From positions 3,217,501-3,281,500 of the forward strand of contig NZ_CP137852.1 of assembly GCF_033547095.1 (NCBI RefSeq): a stretch of DNA of 64,000 nt, read 5' to 3'. A model generated the notes under the pieces. It did not search any database, was not told the DNA's origin, and saw nothing but the letters and a program-made list of their open reading frames with translations. Positions 55,927 to 64,000 of the stretch are shown here, in pieces. This stretch comes from Sediminicoccus rosea. GTDB lineage: Bacteria > Pseudomonadota > Alphaproteobacteria > Acetobacterales > Acetobacteraceae. Each line of letters opens with the position of its first letter. The stretch's first letter is position 1. The translations under genes were made by a program, and so were the position numbers.

Positions 55927-56487
55927 ATGGCGGACTCGATGGCATCGCAGGCGACGACGGGGGGCACCGCCCCCGGTGTCACCAAGCGCGATTTTCTTTC
56001 CCTCACGACGGCGGCCTTCGCGGCCGTGGGCGTCGGCGCGATCGTCTGGCCCTTCATCGGCTCGCTCGCACCCTCGAAGGACGTGCTGGCGCTGGCCAGC
56101 ACCGAGGTGGATCTGAGCCCGATCGCGCTCGGCCAGAGCGTCACGGTGATGTGGCGGGGCAAGCCGATCTTCGTGCGCCACCGCACGGCGGAGGAGATCC
56201 AGGTGGCGCGCGCCACCCCGCTCAGCGAGCTGAAGGACCCCGCGACCGACCAGTCGCGCATCAAGCGTGACCCCTGGCTCGTCGTCGTCGGCGTCTGCAC
56301 CCATCTGGGTTGCGTGCCGCTCGGTCAGAAGTCGACCGATGCGAAGGGCGACTACAATGGCTGGTTCTGCCCCTGCCACGGGAGCCACTACGACACCTCG
56401 GCCCGCATCCGGAAGGGACCCGCGCCGACCAACCTCCTGGTCCCCGACTACACCTTCACCTCGGACCGCGCGATCCGCATCGGCTGA
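55927..56487 (+). CDS. petA: Ubiquinol-cytochrome c reductase Rieske iron-sulfur subunit
   Basis: A 186-residue membrane-anchored 2Fe-2S protein of complex III. The N-terminus has a twin-arginine-like [20 protein letters not shown] anchor. Cluster ligands are in CTHLGC and CPCHGS, separated as in bc1 Rieske proteins, with the disulfide-forming cysteines of each box. ATG 55927 ([13 protein letters not shown]) follows AAAAGGTGGG. It is the first gene of petABC; petB begins 76 bases later. Confidence 0.96.
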   Translation: MADSMASQATTGGTAPGVTKRDFLSLTTAAFAAVGVGAIVWPFIGSLAPSKDVLALASTEVDLSPIALGQSVTVMWRGKPIFVRHRTAEEIQVARATPLSELKDPATDQSRIKRDPWLVVVGVCTHLGCVPLGQKSTDAKGDYNGWFCPCHGSHYDTSARIRKGPAPTNLLVPDYTFTSDRAIRIG

Positions 56488-56563
56488 GGTTCACCGGGCG
56501 CGGGGTATGGTCCCACGCTGCCCAACCCCCATCCCGGGGCTTTCTATTTAGAGGACGAGCACC

Positions 56564-57850
56564 ATGGCCAGCGGCCTGCACGACTCTCAGGTTACCAACC
56601 CGGTCCTGCGCTGGATCGACCAGCGCCTTCCGGTCGTCACCATGATCCAGAAGGAGTACGGGGTGTTTCCGACGCCCCGGAACTTCAACTATTTCTGGAA
56701 CTTCGGCGCCCTCGCGATGATCAACCTGATGATCATGATCGCGACCGGCATCTTCCTCGCCATGAACTACACGCCGCACACCGCCTACGCTTTCGACAGC
56801 GTGGAGCGCATCATGCGTGACGTGAACTTCGGCTGGCTCATCCGCTACGTTCACATGAACGGCGCATCGATGTTCTTCATCGTGGTCTATATCCACATCT
56901 GGCGCGGCCTCTACTACGGTTCGTACAAGGCCCCGCGCGAGCTGCTCTGGATGCTCGGCGTCGTGATCTTCCTCCTGATGATGGCGACGGCCTTCATGGG
57001 CTACGTGCTGCCCTGGGGCCAGATGTCCTTCTGGGGCGCCACCGTCATCACCAACCTGTTCAGCGCCATCCCCGTCGTCGGTCCGACCATCGTGACCTAC
57101 CTCTGGGGCGGCTTCTCGGTGGACAACCCGACGCTGAACCGCTTCTTCTCGCTGCACTATCTCCTGCCCTTCGTCATCGTGGGCGTGGTCTTCCTGCACG
57201 TGGCGGCGCTGCACATCACGGGTTCCAACAACCCGCTCGGCATCGAGCCGAAGGGCCCGCAGGACACCCTGCCCTTCCACCCCTACTACACGATCAAGGA
57301 CAGCGTCGGCATTGTGGTCTACCTGGCCGTTTTCGCCGCCCTGGTCTTCTTCGCGCCCAACTACCTGGGCCACCCGGACAACTATATCCCGGCCAACCCG
57401 CTGGTGACGCCCGCGCACATCGTGCCTGAATGGTACTTCCTGCCGTTCTACGCGATCCTGCGCGCGGTGCCGGACAAGCTGGGCGGCGTGCTGCTGATGG
57501 GCGGCGCCATCGTGGTGCTGTTCTTCTTGCCCTGGCTCGACACGTCGAAGGTTCGCTCGCTGCGCTTCCGCCCGATCACGCGCATCATCTTCCTGCTCTG
57601 GACGGTCAACTTCTTCGTCCTGACCTGGGTGGGCGCGAAGCCGGCCGAGCAGCCCTACGTGCTGATCAGCCAGATCTGCACTATGTTCTACTTCGCCTAT
57701 TTCCTGGTGGTCCTCCCCGCGATGGGTCGCTTCGAGGTGGCGATGAAGCTTCCTGAGAGCATTTCCCGCGCCGTGCTCGGCGCCAAGGCTGGCCTTGGTG
57801 GCGGGCCGATCCCCGGCGCCGCCGCCGCCAAGCCGATGGAAAAGGCCTGA
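56564..57850 (+). CDS. petB: Cytochrome b of the bc1 complex
   Basis: A 428-residue eight-helix membrane protein that binds haems bL and bH and forms both quinone sites. Marks are the [20 protein letters not shown] helix, [20 protein letters not shown], the second histidine pair around FSLHYLLPF and [17 protein letters not shown], and the Qo-site PEWY in [20 protein letters not shown]. The C-terminal Gly/Ala-rich tail is an ordinary extension. cyt c1 follows after 3 bases. Confidence 0.97.
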   Translation: MASGLHDSQVTNPVLRWIDQRLPVVTMIQKEYGVFPTPRNFNYFWNFGALAMINLMIMIATGIFLAMNYTPHTAYAFDSVERIMRDVNFGWLIRYVHMNGASMFFIVVYIHIWRGLYYGSYKAPRELLWMLGVVIFLLMMATAFMGYVLPWGQMSFWGATVITNLFSAIPVVGPTIVTYLWGGFSVDNPTLNRFFSLHYLLPFVIVGVVFLHVAALHITGSNNPLGIEPKGPQDTLPFHPYYTIKDSVGIVVYLAVFAALVFFAPNYLGHPDNYIPANPLVTPAHIVPEWYFLPFYAILRAVPDKLGGVLLMGGAIVVLFFLPWLDTSKVRSLRFRPITRIIFLLWTVNFFVLTWVGAKPAEQPYVLISQICTMFYFAYFLVVLPAMGRFEVAMKLPESISRAVLGAKAGLGGGPIPGAAAAKPMEKA

Positions 57851-57853
57851 CCC

Positions 57854-58615
57854 ATGCGTATCCTCAAGGCTTTCGCCCTCTCCGCCGCTCTTTTCGCGAG
57901 CGCTCCCGCGCTGGCGGCTGGCAGCGGTCCGCCCCCGCCGAACGCGAATTTTAGCTTCAACACCCTGTTCGGCACCTTCGACCGGGCGTCGGCGCAGCGC
58001 GGCTTCCAGGTCTACAAGGAAGTCTGCTCCGCCTGCCACGCGATGCGGCAACTCTCCTACCGCAACCTGCTGGACCTCGGCCTCTCCGAGCAGCAGGTGC
58101 GCGAGATCGCGGCCAGCTTCACCGTGACGGACGGCCCGAATGACGAGGGCCAGATGTTCGAGCGCCCGGGCCGTCTCTCGGACCGGTTCCGCCGGCCCTT
58201 CCCGAACGAGCAGGCTGCCCGCGCCGCCAATAACGGCGCCTATCCGCCGGATCTGTCGGTGATGGTGAAGGCCCGTCCGGACGGAGCCAACTACATCCAC
58301 GCGCTGCTGACCGGCTACACCGATCCGCCAGCCGGCGTGACGCTGATGGACGGCATGAACTATAATACGTGGTTCCCCGGCCATCAGATCGCGATGCCGA
58401 ACGTGCTGAACGACGATCAGCTCGAATACGCCGACGGCACCAAGGCCACGGTGGACCAGATGTCCCGCGACGTGACGACCTTCCTGGCCTGGGCCGCCGA
58501 GCCCGAGACGGAAGCCCGCCGCGCGATGGGCGTGAAGGTGCTGATCTTCCTGACCATCCTGGGCGGCCTCGTCTACGCCGTGAAGCGGAAGGTCTGGGCC
58601 GACGTGAAGCATTGA
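57854..58615 (+). CDS. petC: Cytochrome c1 of the bc1 complex
   Basis: A 253-residue haem protein on the periplasmic face, anchored by a C-terminal helix (VKVLIFLTILGGLVYAVKRK). The signal peptide is MRILKAFALSAALFASAPALA. Haem attachment is CSACH at 58-62. YIHALLTGYTDPPAGVTLMD, and MNYNTWFPGHQIAMP with the axial Met, are cyt c1 marks. It passes electrons from the Rieske centre to soluble or membrane cytochrome c. The operon ends at the strong terminator 23 bases downstream. Confidence 0.97.
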   Translation: MRILKAFALSAALFASAPALAAGSGPPPPNANFSFNTLFGTFDRASAQRGFQVYKEVCSACHAMRQLSYRNLLDLGLSEQQVREIAASFTVTDGPNDEGQMFERPGRLSDRFRRPFPNEQAARAANNGAYPPDLSVMVKARPDGANYIHALLTGYTDPPAGVTLMDGMNYNTWFPGHQIAMPNVLNDDQLEYADGTKATVDQMSRDVTTFLAWAAEPETEARRAMGVKVLIFLTILGGLVYAVKRKVWADVKH

Positions 58616-58637
58616 GCTTCACCTAGCCCCCCTCATG

Positions 58638-58666
58638 AAAGGCCGCTCTCCAGAGCGGCCTTTTTT
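58638..58666 (+). terminator. Rho-independent terminator of petABC
   Basis: AAAGGCCGCTCT-CC-AGAGCGGCCTTT is a 12-bp perfect inverted repeat followed by TTT at 58664-58666, then GTTG. It is the clearest intrinsic terminator in the window. Confidence 0.93.
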
Positions 58667-58708
58667 GTTGGGGCGCCCTGGGTTGAAACGCCCTCGTCAC
58701 GGGAATAG

Positions 58709-59941
<1,233 letters not shown>

Positions 59942-60025
59942 GGCGAAGTCTGCCCCCGCGGCCGGCGCTGGCCGGCCCGCGTCCGGCGCAAGCCGGCCAA
60001 CCGGGGTCGGCGCTTGCAAATTCCC

Positions 60026-60111
60026 GCGGGAGAGGGCATCTCCCGCTGCACTGATTTATCCTGATCGCAAGACCTGGGGGCAGGCGGCGCCAAATGGGCG
60101 CTGACCTGCCC
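60026..60111 (+). promoter_or_regulatory. Two stable hairpins in the aspC-type/fusA intergenic leader
   Basis: GCGGGAGA-GGGCA-TCTCCCGC (60026-60046) is a perfect 8-bp stem. GGGCAGG...CCTGCCC (60078-60111) closes over an inner GCGCC-AAATG-GGCGC stem and ends 19 bases before the fusA GTG. The first may end the aminotransferase transcript; the second looks like a structured fusA leader. Confidence 0.45.
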
Positions 60112-60130
60112 TGCTGCATGGAGGCCTGAC

Positions 60131-62212
<2,082 letters not shown>

Positions 62213-62229
62213 CCCTCCCCGCTTCGGTG

Positions 62230-62263
62230 AAAGGCCGGCCAGGGCAACCTGGCCGGCCTTTTT
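62230..62263 (+). terminator. Rho-independent terminator of fusA
   Basis: AAAGGCCGGCCAGG-GCAA-CCTGGCCGGCCTTT is a 14-bp stem closed by a GNRA-type loop and followed by TTC, 17 bases after the fusA stop. Confidence 0.92.
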
Positions 62264-62299
62264 CATATCCGGCCCTCCGATTTGGCTGCAAGCCCGCGC

Positions 62300-62316
62300 G
62301 ATCGGCGGAGCCGATC
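62300..62316. other. Intergenic palindrome related to 54174-54196
   Basis: GATCGGC-GGA-GCCGATC, followed by CCCGGCAATG, lies after the fusA terminator. The core and 3' flank resemble the palindrome near 54.2 kb, suggesting a dispersed element family. Confidence 0.4.
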
Positions 62317-62468
62317 CCCGGCAATGCTCAATCCGAATGGGGCCGCACTCCGCTCGTCCTTAGGTTCTTCCGCATGGCGGCGGCGTGTTTCCGCCACGTG
62401 CGCCCGAACGCGCCCCGCCCAAAAGGCCTGCCCCATCCCGGGGCGGGCGTGCGAAGGAGTTTCAGCCC

Positions 62469-62597
62469 ATGTCCAGCGAGACCCGCGACACCCGCGGAGC
62501 CGTGATTCTCACCATCCTGCGCCTCGGCGTCCTGGCCACCGCCAGCGCCATGGTCGGCGTTCTCGGCCATGTCGCCTGGAGGCTGGTCACGGCCTAG
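62469..62597 (+). CDS. 42-residue single-span membrane protein
   Basis: ATG 62469 starts MSSETRDTRGAVILTILRLG, and the rest (VLATASAMVGVLGHVAWRLV then TA) gives one hydrophobic helix of about 25 residues with a charged N-terminal head. A clear GAAGGAG box lies nine bases before the ATG, which is the best evidence that the gene is real. A longer in-frame start at 62385 gives an Arg/Pro-rich extension without sense. Function unknown; it stands alone between the fusA terminator and a convergent ABC-transporter gene. Confidence 0.6.
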   Translation: MSSETRDTRGAVILTILRLGVLATASAMVGVLGHVAWRLVTA

Positions 62598-62689
62598 AGC
62601 ATGCTTCCGGCCATGGCTCGATCGCGGTCCGGTGAGAGCGGATCGCGATTCTGGTCACGCCGGGAAAGGCGCGCGGCACGGTCGCCCCC

Positions 62690-64000
62690 CTAGTCGCTCC
62701 AGCGGGCCAGCCAGAAGCGCATCCGCCCATCCGCCGAGGCTGGCATGTCGAGCTGCCGCCGCATGGCGACCACCATGGGCTCCCGATAGAGCGGCACGGT
62801 CCAGAAGGCGCGCCGCTCCATGGTGAAGGCCTCGGTCATCAAGGCAGTGCGGCGCGCCGGGTCCATTTCCGTCGCCGTGCGTGCGATCAGTGCGTCGAAG
62901 GCGGGGTCGGAGACGCGGCCCGCATTCCAGCTCCCGCTGCGCTGGTTCTTGGTATGCAGCACGTTGTTGAGGATGGAGAAGCCATCGAGCTGCGGGGTAT
63001 TGGCCCAGCCCAGCAGGAAGATGTCGCTCTGGTGGTTCAGGAACCGCGCCATATAGGCCGGGTAGCGATAGACATTGAGGTTCGCCCGCACGCCGATCCG
63101 CGCCCACATGGAAGCGATGGCGCGGCAGACGCGCTCGCCATTCACGAAGCGGTCATTGGGGCATTCGAAGCCGATGCCGAAGCCGTCGGGGAAGCCGGCC
63201 TCTGCCAGCAGGCGGCGCGCGGCGGCGGGGTCATGCGCGACACGCGGCGTGGCGAGCGAGGCGTCATAGCCGCCGATCTCGGGCGCGATCAGCGTGTGGA
63301 TCGGCTGCGTCAGCCCGCGCATCACGCTGCCGGTGATGGCGGGCACGTCCACCGCCCGCGTCAGCGCCTCCCGCACGCGCACATCCGCCAGCGGGTTGCG
63401 CGGCTGGCCTTCCACCTGATGGTCGGGCGCCACGTTGAAGCCCAGGAACATCACGCGCAGATCCTGCGCCTCCACCACACGAATCGTGCCTGTGGCGCGG
63501 AAGCGGTCGAGGTCCTGCAGCGGCGTCGGCGTGATGACGTCGAGCTGTCCGCCCAGCAGCCCCGCCACCCGCGTCGCATCATTGGCAACGGGCGTGAAGA
63601 TCACGCGCTGGAGGTTGTGCGTGGGGCGGTCCCACCATTCGGGGAAACGCTCCAGCACCGTCTCGGCATCGGGCGTGCGGGAAACCAGGCGGAAGGGGCC
63701 GGTGCCGTTGGTGTTCTGGCTGGTATAGGCGACACGCCCGCGGGCGGGATCGGCCGGCAGCAGCGCGTCATGCCGAGTCATCCACGCCTCGGAGAGGATG
63801 GAGATGCCGGCGAGGTCGTTGATCAGCACGGGATAGGGTCCGCGCAGCAGCACATCCACCGTCCAGGGGCCGGATTGCGTGACCTCGCGGATCATGTGCG
63901 TGACCGAGGCATAGGGCGAATTGGGCACCGAGGCGCGCTTGAGCGAGGCCACCACATCGGCCGGCGTCATGGCACTGCCGTCGTGGAAGCGCACGCCCTG
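62690..64000 (-). CDS. ABC transporter substrate-binding protein, family 5 (Dpp/Opp/Nik type), N-terminus outside window
   Basis: The last 436 residues of a periplasmic binding protein are present; the frame runs off the right edge. VRFHDGSAMTPADVVASLKR is the SBP_bac_5 signature. Other typical parts are GTGPFRLVSRTPDAETVLER, VREALTRAVDVPAI, and FLLGWANTPQLDGFSILNN. The protein would deliver peptides, nickel or similar solutes to an ABC permease, whose genes must lie beyond the window if present. It ends TAG, WLARWSD. Confidence 0.93.
   Translation of the reverse strand, partial: QGVRFHDGSAMTPADVVASLKRASVPNSPYASVTHMIREVTQSGPWTVDVLLRGPYPVLINDLAGISILSEAWMTRHDALLPADPARGRVAYTSQNTNGTGPFRLVSRTPDAETVLERFPEWWDRPTHNLQRVIFTPVANDATRVAGLLGGQLDVITPTPLQDLDRFRATGTIRVVEAQDLRVMFLGFNVAPDHQVEGQPRNPLADVRVREALTRAVDVPAITGSVMRGLTQPIHTLIAPEIGGYDASLATPRVAHDPAAARRLLAEAGFPDGFGIGFECPNDRFVNGERVCRAIASMWARIGVRANLNVYRYPAYMARFLNHQSDIFLLGWANTPQLDGFSILNNVLHTKNQRSGSWNAGRVSDPAFDALIARTATEMDPARRTALMTEAFTMERRAFWTVPLYREPMVVAMRRQLDMPASADGRMRFWLARWSD

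Overview
The window is a very GC-rich (roughly 70% by eye), gene-dense bacterial chromosome segment. Gene content and style suggest an alphaproteobacterium of the Acetobacteraceae (Roseomonas-like). The supporting signs are a circularly permuted two-piece tmRNA, a petABC cytochrome bc1 operon, hflK-hflC-degP order, the uvrC-pgsA-moaD-moaE string, flavin-dependent thymidylate synthase, and five orphan Bug/TctC-type solute receptors. Taxonomy is inference; no rRNA or tRNA gene was seen. No prophage, insertion sequence or CRISPR array was found.

Layout. 1-5.7 kb: the tail of a folB-like gene, an AT-rich gap with one perfect DnaA box, then uvrC-pgsA-lipoprotein-moaD-moaE-membrane protein. 5.7-11.7 kb: a three-gene heavy-metal-type RND efflux operon (adaptor, pump, outer-membrane channel) on the minus strand. 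11.8-18.5 kb: M23 peptidase/xseA divergent from purD, a methyltransferase, then metY-hemB. 18.6-31 kb: accessory metabolism, including a Bug receptor, a CoA-transferase/hydrolase/TPR operon, an aldehyde dehydrogenase operon ending in a glycosyltransferase, a MarR regulator divergent from three small enzymes, and crcB-rarA. 31-36 kb: mrp and yjbR divergent from hflK-hflC-degP. 36-41.5 kb: two tandem Bug receptors, thyX-HD nucleotidase-PfkB kinase, then the tmRNA gene and a 117-bp tandem repeat array. 41.5-49.4 kb: a sulfatase/V4R/LDH2-type dehydrogenase operon divergent from a Bug receptor, then secG-pyrG-kdsA. 49.4-54.1 kb: a probable aromatic-acid catabolic operon (LysR, VOC dioxygenase, GalB-like hydratase, dihydroxyphthalate-decarboxylase-like protein, Bug receptor). 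54.2-64 kb: a secreted protein, hemF divergent from petABC, an aspartate-type aminotransferase, fusA, a 42-residue membrane peptide and the C-terminal part of a peptide/nickel-type ABC substrate-binding protein.

Many neighbours are joined by 1- or 4-base stop/start overlaps (ATGA, GTGA, TGATG), so translational coupling is the main visible organising principle.

The most unusual structures are two in-frame tandem repeats. A 117-bp unit, each copy holding three consecutive perfect hairpins, lies just after the tmRNA gene; the diverged fourth copy changes the hairpin loops but not the stems. A 54-bp palindromic unit occurs three times between the GalB-like and decarboxylase genes and encodes a 54-residue reading frame that overlaps the stop codon before it and the start codon after it.
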